A DNA stretch of 64,000 nt from contig NZ_FRAE01000010.1 in NCBI RefSeq assembly GCF_900142235.1, positions 1-64,000 on the forward strand. The letters run 5' to 3'. Origin of the DNA: Tepidibacter formicigenes DSM 15518 (lineage in GTDB: Bacteria; Bacillota; Clostridia; Peptostreptococcales; Peptostreptococcaceae). The translations under genes were made by a program, and so were the position numbers. How positions within the stretch are numbered: the first letter of the stretch is position 1; the number at the start of each line of letters is the position of its first letter. This document shows positions 1-8,351 of this stretch, in pieces. The notes below the pieces were generated by a model. The model had not been told where the DNA came from and did no database searches. It worked only from the letters and a program-made list of their open reading frames with translations.

Positions 1-244
1 TAACGTAAATTCTCCCACATCTAGTGCAAAATTTACTTTTACATGTAAAGCCTACTCTCTTACTTTCCATGCATTCTAAACACATATACTCTGTATATCC
101 CTTTTCTAGCCTCCCACAGTCCATTGCTTTTTCAACTGTTTCTATAACATCTGCCCTTATTACCTTCGGAATTCTTTTAATTTTTTTCTTTAAAAAGTTT
201 TGCCAATTATCTTGCAATATTTTTTTTAATGTTACTTTAGTCAT
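1..244 (-). CDS. Partial transposase, zinc-binding N-terminal domain (IS91-like); runs off the window
   Basis: The minus strand is open from an ATG at 244 to the window edge (81 codons seen, no stop). The translation begins MTKVTLKKILQDNWQNFLKK and carries a CLEC pair near residues 55-58 and a CKSKFCTRCG cluster near residues 68-77, a zinc-ribbon layout typical of the N-terminal zinc-binding domain of IS91-like transposases. The catalytic part would lie left of the window, so neither family nor integrity can be settled. A GAGAG ribosome-binding motif lies just upstream. No terminal repeat was found on the visible side. Confidence 0.65.
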   Translation of the reverse strand, partial: MTKVTLKKILQDNWQNFLKKKIKRIPKVIRADVIETVEKAMDCGRLEKGYTEYMCLECMESKRVGFTCKSKFCTRCGRIYV

Positions 245-332
245 CTCTTCATCTCTCTTTTTTCAATACTTATACATATATTTTAGCAAGTTTTCCACAG
301 ATTTTGAAATTTTATAATTTCCTACTTAATAT

Positions 333-365
333 AAAAAAACTGCCAACTCAAAGTTAGCAGTTTTA
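333..365 (-). terminator. Intrinsic terminator after the TauE/SafE-like gene
   Basis: An inverted repeat (AAAACTGC...GCAGTTTT with AACT/AGTT inside) is followed on the minus strand by a run of T. It lies just after the stop codon at 378 and closes the prd transcription unit. Confidence 0.8.
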
Positions 366-377
366 TATATATTTATT

Positions 378-1370
378 TTATTCATCAGCTGGCTTAGATG
401 GCATTTCTTTATTTTGAGATGATGCTTTAAGCATTGTAACTGAAGTATAGAATATAACACCTATAACTAACCATTTTAATATATCAAGAGGTAGTTCTTT
501 AACTATATATGCAGCTATAATAACTCCTATTGTTCCTCCAATTGTTATACCCATTGATGCTCTTCTGTCATATGCTTTTTCTTTAACGAACTTAATAGAA
601 GCAACAGGCATTAAGAATGCACAAGAACCCATCATTATAGGGAATGCAACTCTTGGAGACATTCCTAATAAATAAACAAGTGCCATACAAGGCGCATAAA
701 GTCCTATTCCCGCAGTCATTAAAGCCCCTAATATAAAGTTTGCAACTATTGCTACTATAAGTTTTGAACCTTTAATTCCAATAGGTACACCTAGCATTTT
801 TATAACTTCTTTTCCATCTATAGTTTCTTTTATTTCCATAGTTTTATAGATTAAATTATTTTTAACTCCATCAAATGATTGCGATAATGGTTCTCCTCCT
901 CCTGGCATCCAATCCATTTGTCCTGCAAGCATTAAAAAAGCAGTAATAAATAACGCTATTCCCATTGCAAACTGCACTTTCTTTTCTGGAAGTTTTGATA
1001 CAATTCCTGCTCCAACCCATGCTCCAATTGTTGCAGATGCAAGCATACTAATTAACGTAGCAGAATCCATGTCTATAACTGTTATAAATATAAATGCTTC
1101 TAACACAACTGGTATTGTATGAGATACGTTTAATGTTCCAGGTAAAAGTCTATCCTTAGTTTGTTTCATTCCTTTTAGTAGTGCTGTAGTAGGTGCAAAT
1201 GAACCTATACCTAAAGTATCGAAGAAATCTGTTATAAATCCAATAAAAGTAACTTTTGACCAAGTATTATGAGCTTCTAAATTGTTTTTGTTTTCCATAA
1301 AATCTTTTATAAATACCACTACAAACCAAAACGTCAGTACACCTAAAACACCTAAAACCATTTTAATCAT
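378..1370 (-). CDS. TauE/SafE-family membrane transporter, last gene of the prd cluster
   Basis: This 330-residue protein is very hydrophobic, with about eight membrane segments and the Gly-rich helices of the TauE/SafE (DUF81) permease family. Family members export or import sulfite, sulfoacetate or other small organic anions; the substrate here is unknown. It follows prdF on the same strand by 127 bases and a terminator follows it, so it probably belongs to the proline reductase transcription unit or a sub-operon of it. Residues ~155-190 form an unusually long polar loop in mid-protein. The start is supported by an AAAGGAGGATG ribosome-binding site. Family assignment is secure; the link with proline metabolism is inferred from position only. 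Confidence 0.82.
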   Translation of the reverse strand: MIKMVLGVLGVLTFWFVVVFIKDFMENKNNLEAHNTWSKVTFIGFITDFFDTLGIGSFAPTTALLKGMKQTKDRLLPGTLNVSHTIPVVLEAFIFITVIDMDSATLISMLASATIGAWVGAGIVSKLPEKKVQFAMGIALFITAFLMLAGQMDWMPGGGEPLSQSFDGVKNNLIYKTMEIKETIDGKEVIKMLGVPIGIKGSKLIVAIVANFILGALMTAGIGLYAPCMALVYLLGMSPRVAFPIMMGSCAFLMPVASIKFVKEKAYDRRASMGITIGGTIGVIIAAYIVKELPLDILKWLVIGVIFYTSVTMLKASSQNKEMPSKPADE

Positions 1371-1497
1371 AGCTTACATCCTCCTTTTATAGTTTTGCTT
1401 AATTTTATTTTATCATTTTTTAATCAAAACTTAAATATGATTTTGTTAATTTTTAAACCTTATTTGAATATTATGTTTTTTTGACAAACTATGTATT

Positions 1498-2505
1498 TTA
1501 CTTCAATATAAATCCATATTTTAATGGATCTTCAGGGTCTATTACAAAATGATTAAATCCTGTTATATAAGCTGCTCCTGTTATTTCTGGAGTTATAGTT
1601 TTATACCCTCCAAGTTCTCCAGTTCCAACTATTCTACCTTTGAACAACGTTCCTAAAATACTTTCATAAACAAATAGTTCTCCTTCTTTTAACTCTCCTT
1701 TAGAGTAAAGAGTTGCAAGTTTAGCACTAGTTCCTGTACCACAAGGAGATCTATCTACTTGACCTTGACCAAATATAACTACATTTTTGTAAGTAGCTTC
1801 AGGATGAGTTGGCTCATCATATATTTCTACTAAGTCAACTGTTTTTATATGGTCTAAAGTAGGATGTTTTATTTCTACATTTTCATTAATTATATCTCTT
1901 ATTTTAAGTCCTACTTCTGTTAACTTTTGAGCATTCTTAGGCTCAATTTTAAGGCCTAATTGCTTAGCATCAACTATTGCAAAAAAACTTCCACCAAAGG
2001 ATATATCAAATGTTATTTTTCCTATTTCAGGAACTTCTATTTCTACATCTTTTTTATAATGAAATGCTGGAACGTTTACTATTGATACTTCTTTAACTTT
2101 TCCATTTTCTACTCTTGCCTTTGATCTAACTATTCCTGCTGGAGTGTCCATTACAACTTCTGTAATAGGCTCTTTAGCTTCAACCATTCCTGTTTCAATA
2201 GCTACAGTTATAGCACCTATAGAGCCATGGCCACACATATTTAAGTATCCTCCACCATCCATGAATATTATTCCAAAATCAGCTTCTTCATTCACTGGGG
2301 CTGTAAGAATTGAACCAAACATATCATTATGCCCTCTTGGTTCTAACATTATTGCCGTTCTTAAGTTATCCATATTCTTTTCTAGATACTCTTTTTTCTC
2401 AGCCATAGTTTTTCCTGGAATATTTGGTACTCCACCTACAATTATTCTTGTAGGTTCTCCCATAGTATGAGAATCAACTGCATGAATACTTCTTATAGCT
2501 TTCAT
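1498..2505 (-). CDS. prdF: Proline racemase
   Basis: This 335-residue protein belongs to the proline racemase/epimerase family. It has the two catalytic cysteine motifs, MCGHGS (Cys91) and SPCGTGTS (Cys255), that act as the acid/base pair on either face of the proline alpha carbon. It converts L-proline to D-proline, the true substrate of the Stickland D-proline reductase encoded upstream. The start codon lies one base after the prdE stop, so translation is probably coupled; a GGGGAGAAG ribosome-binding site sits inside the end of prdE. Length and both cysteines argue for a racemase rather than a hydroxyproline epimerase, and the operon context agrees. Confidence 0.95.
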   Translation of the reverse strand: MKAIRSIHAVDSHTMGEPTRIIVGGVPNIPGKTMAEKKEYLEKNMDNLRTAIMLEPRGHNDMFGSILTAPVNEEADFGIIFMDGGGYLNMCGHGSIGAITVAIETGMVEAKEPITEVVMDTPAGIVRSKARVENGKVKEVSIVNVPAFHYKKDVEIEVPEIGKITFDISFGGSFFAIVDAKQLGLKIEPKNAQKLTEVGLKIRDIINENVEIKHPTLDHIKTVDLVEIYDEPTHPEATYKNVVIFGQGQVDRSPCGTGTSAKLATLYSKGELKEGELFVYESILGTLFKGRIVGTGELGGYKTITPEITGAAYITGFNHFVIDPEDPLKYGFILK

Positions 2506-2506
2506 A

Positions 2507-2977
2507 TTACTTCTCCCCTCTTCTCATTTTTAATTTTAAAAATGCAAGCGCTTTTTTAGCATCTAATTTATCTACAGTGTTTTCACCAACAACTTGTGTT
2601 TCTATTCCTTCTTTAGATTTATTAAAATCAACTATCGTGTCCATGTATTTATTTGTAACTACAAATTTAGCTTGAGTTCCTATAAAGCTAAGTCCTACTA
2701 CAGGAATTCCTCTTTTTCCTATTTCTTCTATTGTATTTGCATAGTCCACATGAGAATTTCCCCAACCGTCAACAGATATTATAACTCCATCAGCTCTCAT
2801 TGCTTCTGCCCAAGCAGCAGCTCTTTGACCTACAAAATACTTTTCTTTATTATCTTGAGGTGTACCTACAACCATAACCCCTAAAAGGTCTATGTCTTTA
2901 TCATTACTTACTATATCAAGTAAAGGATCTCTAAAATGATGAAGAGTTGTTTCCTTAGTGGATGGTCCTATTCCCAC
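2507..2977 (-). CDS. prdE: D-proline reductase accessory protein PrdE (matches the C-terminal part of PrdA)
   Basis: This 156-residue protein aligns with the part of PrdA downstream of its pyruvoyl-forming cysteine: GIGPSTKETTLHHFRDPLL here matches IGPASKENSRHYWREPLV in PrdA, followed by a shared GVxxVGxPQxNxEKxxV block. The cysteine itself is replaced by the initiator Met, so this subunit cannot make a pyruvoyl group that way. The start is GTG, preceded by GGTGGTGA. It is in the same reading frame as prdD, separated only by a TAA and four codons. Its role in the reductase complex is not established here; stoichiometric or maturation roles are possible. Confidence 0.88.
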   Translation of the reverse strand: MGIGPSTKETTLHHFRDPLLDIVSNDKDIDLLGVMVVGTPQDNKEKYFVGQRAAAWAEAMRADGVIISVDGWGNSHVDYANTIEEIGKRGIPVVGLSFIGTQAKFVVTNKYMDTIVDFNKSKEGIETQVVGENTVDKLDAKKALAFLKLKMRRGEK

Positions 2978-2989
2978 AAAATCACCACC

Positions 2990-3751
2990 TTACGTCATGG
3001 CCCTTAATGCGCCATCTCTATATTCATTAGGAGATATTATCATAGGAACATTTTTCATATCTATAATAGATGTTCCTCCTTTTAGTCCACTTGGTTCGTT
3101 AGAAAAAAGTTGATTGTCATACATCGCACCTTGACCTGCTATTTGTTTTATTATTAAAACCTTTTTAGAATTAGGTCTTATTTTATCAAAATATTCATAC
3201 GATTCAGTAGCATCTCTTCCATCTAACTCTTTTAGAATATTTCTCAAGTTTTGAATAAACTTATCACATGCTCTAAACGCAGATAAAGGAAGTTTTCTTT
3301 CAAACGGCTGCCCACCTTTTAAAGTTACATCAAAATTAATTATATAATCATTCTTAGAAGGTGTACCAGCTCTATCAAATTCTAGTTGTTCCTTTAATAT
3401 TCCTTCAGATGAGCCAAATTCATGCATTTGTCTTCCATCTTCATCTACTCCAGTTAGCATAACATAAACTCCAGTTAAAGTATGTGTTATACCTTCTCCT
3501 ATTCTACCTAATACCTTAGTAGATATAGGTATAATATCCATTATAGTATTTACATATCTATTGTAATCACCTGGAGATATAATATCTATTTTTATATCTA
3601 CTATTAAATCTTCATCTTTTATTAAAGAATTTGATATTTCTTTATCAATCTTAAGTACACCATTACTTATTCCACTTGCATCTGAAAATTCCACTTTCTC
3701 TATATGAAAAGATTTAATAACTAATCTTCTCAAATTTTTTTCTTTATACAT
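2990..3751 (-). CDS. prdD: D-proline reductase accessory protein PrdD (matches the PrdA segment before the cleavage site)
   Basis: This protein of about 253 residues is paralogous to PrdA residues ~175-418, sharing the KxFKIEKVE start, a GEFGSSEG-like block (here HEFGSSEGIL), GQGAMxDN and the NVPxxxSPxExxDG...LT end. It stops exactly where PrdA is self-cleaved. The ATG at 3751 is preferred over upstream in-frame GTG/ATG codons because AAGGTG lies 6 bases before it. A strong hairpin at 3781-3806 separates it from prdB. Family assignment follows the prd clusters of Clostridium sticklandii and C. difficile; the molecular role is inferred. Confidence 0.88.
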   Translation of the reverse strand: MYKEKNLRRLVIKSFHIEKVEFSDASGISNGVLKIDKEISNSLIKDEDLIVDIKIDIISPGDYNRYVNTIMDIIPISTKVLGRIGEGITHTLTGVYVMLTGVDEDGRQMHEFGSSEGILKEQLEFDRAGTPSKNDYIINFDVTLKGGQPFERKLPLSAFRACDKFIQNLRNILKELDGRDATESYEYFDKIRPNSKKVLIIKQIAGQGAMYDNQLFSNEPSGLKGGTSIIDMKNVPMIISPNEYRDGALRAMT

Positions 3752-3780
3752 AAACATCACCTTTTAAGGTATTTATTTAA

Positions 3781-3806
3781 AACTTCCCCCTAAATAGGGG
3801 GAAGTT
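3781..3806 (-). terminator. Strong hairpin between prdB and prdD (leaky terminator or processing site)
   Basis: A perfect 10-bp stem (AACTTCCCCC with GGGGGAAGTT, 6-base loop) lies inside the operon, followed on the minus strand by only four T. It could partly stop transcription or protect the prdA-prdB mRNA end, giving more catalytic subunit than PrdD/PrdE/PrdF. Confidence 0.6.
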
Positions 3807-3812
3807 ATTTTA

Positions 3813-4538
3813 TTATATTTCTGCTACATATTCGTATGGTAATGGTATTATTTTACCAGCACTTGGTATTTCAATAAGTTTTCTTAAAGTATCTTTTAAT
3901 ATATTTGTTTGCATTTCTTTATTATTTGGTTCACCTGCATTTGCTCCCATAGGAACTAATGGAGCAACTGCTCTTGGGCTACCATTTTGTCTAACTACTG
4001 GAGGAAGAGCTGCTATTATTATAGTTGGTATTCCAGCTTTCTCAATTGCTCTCTGCACAATCACGGCAGAGCGGTGGCAAGTACCTCAGCCAGCAGTTAA
4101 AACAACTGCATCAACATTTTCTTCTTTTAATTGTCTAGCAATTTCAGGACCAGTTTCATCAGTGAATTTTTGTTGGTCTCCACCACCACCCATAAATCCA
4201 AAGTGAACTGGTGCAACTTCTTTTATAAATCCTTCCTCAGCAAGTTCTCTTAATCTATCTATAGGGAACATACAGTTTATATCTTTGTTAACATCAGCAT
4301 TATCATATCCACCATGAGATACCATCATTTCACTTGTTGGAGCATCTCCTGGTATTACTCTAAAACCAAAATCTCCTGCTAAGTTAAATCTCTCATCTGA
4401 TTTTAAATGCACACCAGCTGCTGTAGCTAAAGCAATTCTCATCTCTTTCAATTCTTTAGTTACAGGAGTCCAAACTGGTGGAGGTGTTATCGGTACAAAT
4501 ATTTCTGATTGAAGTCCTTTAACAACTGTAAGACTCAT
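3813..4538 (-). CDS. prdB: D-proline reductase selenocysteine subunit PrdB (in-frame UGA at 4086-4088)
   Basis: This is the selenoprotein subunit of D-proline reductase. Read through one UGA it gives 241 residues. The context is TAG-U-GTCH, the Sec-Gly-Thr-Cys motif expected of PrdB, and the frame continues with family-like sequence to a TAA. The ATG at 4538 (MSLTVVKGLQSEIFVP) is chosen because GTGAGG lies just upstream; in-frame upstream codons fall inside the previous gene. Selenocysteine attacks the alpha C-N bond of D-proline held by the PrdA pyruvoyl group, giving 5-aminovalerate. Conventional gene finding splits this gene in two (4086-4589 and 3813-4064). A SECIS-like hairpin lies at 4051-4071. 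Confidence 0.95.
4051..4071 (-). promoter_or_regulatory. SECIS-like hairpin downstream of the prdB UGA
   Basis: Fourteen bases after the UGA the mRNA can form CTCTGC/GCAGAG around a 9-base loop containing GU. Position and shape fit bacterial SECIS elements recognised by SelB. Outer TTGC/GCAA bases could extend the stem. Confidence 0.6.
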
Positions 4539-4560
4539 ATCTATTACCTCACTTTCCTGT

Positions 4561-4839
4561 TTATTTTTGTTCTTGTTTCTCTTTTTCACGTCTTTTATTT
4601 TCTTCTATTATCTTAGCATATTTTTCATTAACCTCAGGTCCTAAAACTTCAGGATAGCTCAATAAAAATCCAACTTCCATGCCAAGCTTTAATTCATAAT
4701 CACTAATTAACATCCTCATCGGAACCTTGAATTGTCCAAGTCTTCCTTTTAAATCAATAGTAACACTACCATCTGTTAATTCAACTATTACTCCTTCATA
4801 CATTCTTTCTGTAGAAGAATATTTTAATCTATCCATCAT
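4561..4839 (-). CDS. Conserved small prd-operon protein (CBO2463/CBO2479-like)
   Basis: This protein of about 92 residues lies between prdA and prdB, where prd operons of other Clostridia also carry a small ORF. It has a beta-rich N-terminal half (VIVELTDGSVTIDLKGRLGQFKVPMRMLISD) that looks like a small barrel, then a charged, probably helical tail (IIEENKRREKEKQEQK). No catalytic motif, signal peptide or membrane segment is visible. AGGTGAT precedes two adjacent ATG codons; the second (4836) has slightly better spacing. The stop overlaps the long frame upstream of prdB but not the chosen prdB start. The function is unknown; a chaperone or assembly role in the reductase would fit the location. 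Confidence 0.8.
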   Translation of the reverse strand: MMDRLKYSSTERMYEGVIVELTDGSVTIDLKGRLGQFKVPMRMLISDYELKLGMEVGFLLSYPEVLGPEVNEKYAKIIEENKRREKEKQEQK

Positions 4840-4851
4840 ATCACCTATTTA

Positions 4852-6726
4852 TTAAGCATCTTCTTTTTCGTAAATTTCTCTTCTCTTTTTACTCTTTTCT
4901 AACACTTGCTCATTTTCAAGAAGCTCTATTTTGCTTCCAGTTGCTTTTTCAATTAACTCAATATTGTTTAACTTAACATTATTGTTCCATTTTCTTTCTG
5001 GAGCTTTAACTTCTTCTCCAGCCATAACAGCCTTAACCATAGCTAATGCTCTTATAGCATCTTCCTTACATAATGTATTATTTGAAAGTATTTCATTTTC
5101 AATACCTTGTTTAGACTTGTTATTATCTATCATATATTTCATATATTCATTACCAACAACTAAAGCACCTTGAACAGCTGAGAATGTCATACCTACTACA
5201 GCAACATCTCTCATACCTATTTGCTCATGATGAGATGCAAAATCTATATGATTGTTTCCAAATCCTTCCGTAGTAATTATTGCACCATCTACATCCATAG
5301 CTTCTACCATCATACCTAATCTCTTAGATACATAGAATTTCTCAGAGTTAACTTGTGGAGACCCTACAAATACAACTCCTACTAAATCTATTTCTTCATC
5401 ATTCATAGCTTCTATTACTAGTGGCTCTCTCCAATAATGTCTAGAGTTTTCTTTAGAAGCAGGCCCTATACAAGTTAATGCATGAATACCTCCATCTAAT
5501 ACTTCAAGTGGAGAAAGTACCACTGGAACATTTCCAAGGTCAACATTAGGCTTTGCTCCTAATGTTCCAACAGGCTCAACTGGTAATATTAAGTTATCAT
5601 GCATTGCACCTTGACCCATTATTTCTTTAACTATAACTACTTTCTTTTTACCAGGTCTTCTGTATTGAACTAATTCTTCAGTTTCAACAACTAAAGATTC
5701 ATCAGCATTTTTAAGAGCTTCTCTTATTTCTTGAGTTATTACATCTGTAGCCATATGAGCAGCAAGTGGTCCTGGTCTTTCCATATTAGTACCAGCTTTT
5801 ACTGTAACTTGAGTTTTTATGAAGATATCTCCTTTATCTGGAGCACCTGGTCTTCCCCACATTATATTTTTATCAAGATCACCTTCTGAAGAACCGAATT
5901 CGCCTATTTGAACTCCATTTTCATCAGTTCCTGTTACCATAACGATAACACCATCTATCACTCTAGTAACACCAGTTCCTAATTCTCCTTCTTCTTTAGT
6001 AGCAATCGGTTGAACATCCATTATAGTTTCACTATAAGTGTTATATTTATCTGGAGTTATTATATCTAACTTCAGATCTACAACTAATTCTTCAGATGCT
6101 ACTGCTCCTGAACAAATATCTTTTCTTATATATAAAGTAGTTCCTTCTATTTTAGTTTCATCAGCAAGTTCTACTTTTTCTATTTTAAAGTGTTTTTTAA
6201 CTAATTTTCTAACAGCTTTAGCTTCTTTAACTTCTTCTTTAGCTTCAGTAGCTGGTTGAGCTTCAGCTACAGGAACTACAGCTGATTGTTGTGCAAGTCC
6301 CATTGAAGCTGCGATTGTTAAAGGTATTTCTAAATCTATATTTCTTCCTTCTCCTATATGAATTTTAACAGTTCCTCCACCAGATACTGGTGTTACAGAA
6401 GATACTGGTGCTACAGGTGCTACCATTTCTTCTTTAGTTTCTTCAACTGCTTCTTCTTTAACTTCTTCTACTTTATTTATTCCTTCTAATAAATCTGCAG
6501 TAAGAGGAGTTAAAGCATCTATAGTTTTAGTTAGTTTTGCACCTAATACCTCCTCTATAGTTAAGCAATTTTCAGGTATTTCAAGTAATCCTGAATCTTG
6601 TAAGTCAGCAAATATTGCTGGGTCTTCTAAATTTGATGTTTCAATTACAGTACCAGCTTCGAATCTACAGCAGCAAACTGCTGGATCTTTAGCATGAGCC
6701 TTAGCTGTTTCTGGAGTAATTGACAT
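4852..6726 (-). CDS. prdA: D-proline reductase proprotein PrdA (pyruvoyl precursor)
   Basis: This 624-residue proprotein supplies the pyruvoyl subunit of D-proline reductase. The motif HALT-C-IGPAS places the processing cysteine at residue 419; self-cleavage between Thr418 and Cys419 turns Cys419 into the pyruvoyl cofactor that binds the amine of D-proline. Domains in order: an N-terminal part with CCCRFEAG (residues ~18-25), an acidic Pro/Val/Glu-rich linker (~85-165), the large subunit core (~175-418), and the pyruvoyl-bearing chain (419-624). AGGAGGCGAT gives a strong start. The 175-624 part is duplicated as separate PrdD and PrdE downstream. Length matches known PrdA proteins. Confidence 0.95.
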   Translation of the reverse strand: MSITPETAKAHAKDPAVCCCRFEAGTVIETSNLEDPAIFADLQDSGLLEIPENCLTIEEVLGAKLTKTIDALTPLTADLLEGINKVEEVKEEAVEETKEEMVAPVAPVSSVTPVSGGGTVKIHIGEGRNIDLEIPLTIAASMGLAQQSAVVPVAEAQPATEAKEEVKEAKAVRKLVKKHFKIEKVELADETKIEGTTLYIRKDICSGAVASEELVVDLKLDIITPDKYNTYSETIMDVQPIATKEEGELGTGVTRVIDGVIVMVTGTDENGVQIGEFGSSEGDLDKNIMWGRPGAPDKGDIFIKTQVTVKAGTNMERPGPLAAHMATDVITQEIREALKNADESLVVETEELVQYRRPGKKKVVIVKEIMGQGAMHDNLILPVEPVGTLGAKPNVDLGNVPVVLSPLEVLDGGIHALTCIGPASKENSRHYWREPLVIEAMNDEEIDLVGVVFVGSPQVNSEKFYVSKRLGMMVEAMDVDGAIITTEGFGNNHIDFASHHEQIGMRDVAVVGMTFSAVQGALVVGNEYMKYMIDNNKSKQGIENEILSNNTLCKEDAIRALAMVKAVMAGEEVKAPERKWNNNVKLNNIELIEKATGSKIELLENEQVLEKSKKRREIYEKEDA

Positions 6727-6741
6727 ATAAATCGCCTCCTT

Positions 6742-8025
6742 TTATTTTTTTCTTCTATATAGTTTATGTCCTGCACCTCTTAAAACATGGTCTGTACTGT
6801 GATAAACTGGAACTCCTACCCTAGGAGCTACTTGCATAACTGTGTTAGTTCAGTCCTCACATGTTCCAGTAATCACCACTTCAGCCCCTTGTTTTTTAAG
6901 GTATAATACCTTTTCTGCTTGCCCTGGACATATTCCTGGTAAATCACATCTGTATCTTCCATTGCTTTCTGTCATTCTCTTACACTTAGTCTCTGCTACA
7001 ACTTCAGCACCCATTCCCTTAGCAATTTCTTTCAATCTCTCTTCTTGCGCTCCACATTCACACGCAATTATACCTACTTTTCTTTTTTCATTCGGAAATG
7101 GCATAGATACTAATATTCCACCTAAAGTTTTATTAACTGGAGAATCTTCTTCTCCATGTTTTCCTGTGAAAGGTCCACCTAAAACTATCTCTCCATATGG
7201 TTTTTCATATCCTCCACATTCTTCTATATAGTGCTTAATTGGCATTCCTATTGGAACATCAAAGAATACTCTACCTTTCTTAGCATCTTTTACTCTTCCA
7301 CCAACTGTAATATCTTTAGTTATAACAGGTTTTCTTTCTTCTATTGCTAAAACAATATTTTTAAGGGTTTCAACATTAGAAACAACTGCCTTTGCTTCAA
7401 GTGGCAATTGTCCAGGCTTTAGTTCTACTCCAAGTAGTTCTCTTATAATAACTCTTTCATCTCCTGCTGGATACATATCTGGTAAAAATTTAACTTCTAT
7501 ATTTTCTTCATTTTTACAAGCTTTACCAAGTGCTATAATAGCCTTTTTATATTTTGGCTTTATGGCAATATATCCTTTAGAAGCATTAGTCATTTCAAGA
7601 ATATATTTTAATCCCTTTACTACTACTTCTGGATTTTCCTCCATTAATGCAACATTGTGCGAAAGCACAGGCTCACATTCTGCTGCATTTGCAATAACAT
7701 ATCCACCTTTTAAATCTACGTTTAATTTAACATGAGCAGGAAAACCTGCACCACCAGACCCAACTATTCCAGCTTCTTTTACAGCTTCTAAATGGCTATC
7801 TGTTTCTTTTATCTTTACATATTCTTCTGGTTGGTTTTCAAAAGGTTTTATAACTATTTCTTTTTCATTTATATCTACTACCTTACCATAAACACTTGAA
7901 TGTATATTCGCTCCAAGCCCTTGTGGCTTAGCAACTAACTGTCCTTTTTTTACTTCGTCTCCTATATTTACTATAGGATTACAAGGTGCTCCAACATGTT
8001 GCTTTAATTCAATGCATATATTCAT
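6742..8025 (-). CDS. prdC: PrdC, RnfC-like selenoprotein of proline reductase (in-frame UGA at 6850-6852)
   Basis: This is an RnfC-like protein thought to bring electrons to D-proline reductase. The usual frame stops at a UGA after TGTCED, but the same frame continues 35 codons (TNTVMQVAPRVGVPVYHSTD...) to a TAA, giving about 427 residues with selenocysteine at residue 392 in a TCEDU motif. Glycine-rich GIVGSGGAGFPAHVKL near residues 88-103 and AECEPVLSHN are RnfC-type NADH/FMN-binding signatures. The ATG at 8025 is chosen because TAGGAGGTGA lies 8 bases before it; the upstream GTG (8034) falls inside that site. It is the first gene after the sigma-54 promoter. A SECIS-like stem lies at 6813-6827. 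Confidence 0.92.
6813..6827 (-). promoter_or_regulatory. SECIS-like hairpin downstream of the prdC UGA
   Basis: Twenty-two bases after the UGA, CTCCT and AGGAG pair around the loop AGGGT, a short stem with G residues at its tip as seen in bacterial SECIS elements. Confidence 0.55.
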
Positions 8026-8070
8026 ATCTTTCACCTCCTATTCTTTTATCACTTTCACCATATTATATAA

Positions 8071-8087
8071 GCAACTATCATGCCAAT
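8071..8087 (-). promoter_or_regulatory. Sigma-54 promoter (-24/-12) of the prd operon
   Basis: The minus strand reads TTGGCATGATAGTTGC, close to the TTGGCACGNNNNTTGC consensus with correct GG-to-GC spacing. It lies 46 bases upstream of the prdC ATG, leaving a short leader. The PrdR gene next door encodes the matching activator. Confidence 0.88.
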
Positions 8088-8203
8088 TTTTTAAAAAAAG
8101 TTGTAAATAAATCATATTTTTATATAATAGTTGATTTGACTAATATATAAAAACTTTATAATGCTTTTTAAAAAACTTCAAGCATCCCTTAATTTTCTGA
8201 AAT

Positions 8204-8351
8204 TGTCAGTTTTTTGACGCATTTTCTAAAATGAATTCCTTTATAAATTATAAAAAACTTCTATCAATTACTTATTATCTTATATTTTCTTTAAGTTTAT
8301 TCAAAAAAAAATAAAGCGTCAACTTTTCGACGCTTGTCAGCTTTTTGACAC
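8204..8351 (-). promoter_or_regulatory. Three palindromic candidate PrdR binding sites (upstream activator sequences)
   Basis: Three related palindromes with core GTCA-N6-YGAC occur at 8204-8220 (TGTCAGTTTTTTGACGC), 8316-8333 (GCGTCAACTTTTCGACGC) and 8335-8351 (TGTCAGCTTTTTGACAC). The last two are 19 bases apart, about two helical turns. They sit 117-280 bases upstream of the sigma-54 promoter, the usual distance for enhancer-binding activators; the last overlaps the prdR stop codon. Confidence 0.72.

Noticed and set aside
24-317. Plus-strand ORF of 97 codons at the left edge
   Set aside because: It is antisense to the better-supported transposase fragment and has no convincing start site.
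3813-4589. prdB split into two ORFs as a pseudogene
   Set aside because: The interruption is a UGA in the Sec-Gly-Thr-Cys context expected of PrdB, with a SECIS-like hairpin after it.
6742-6852. prdC ending at the UGA at 6850
   Set aside because: The frame stays open for 35 more codons to TAA, the UGA follows TCED, and a SECIS-like stem follows; read-through as selenocysteine is more likely.
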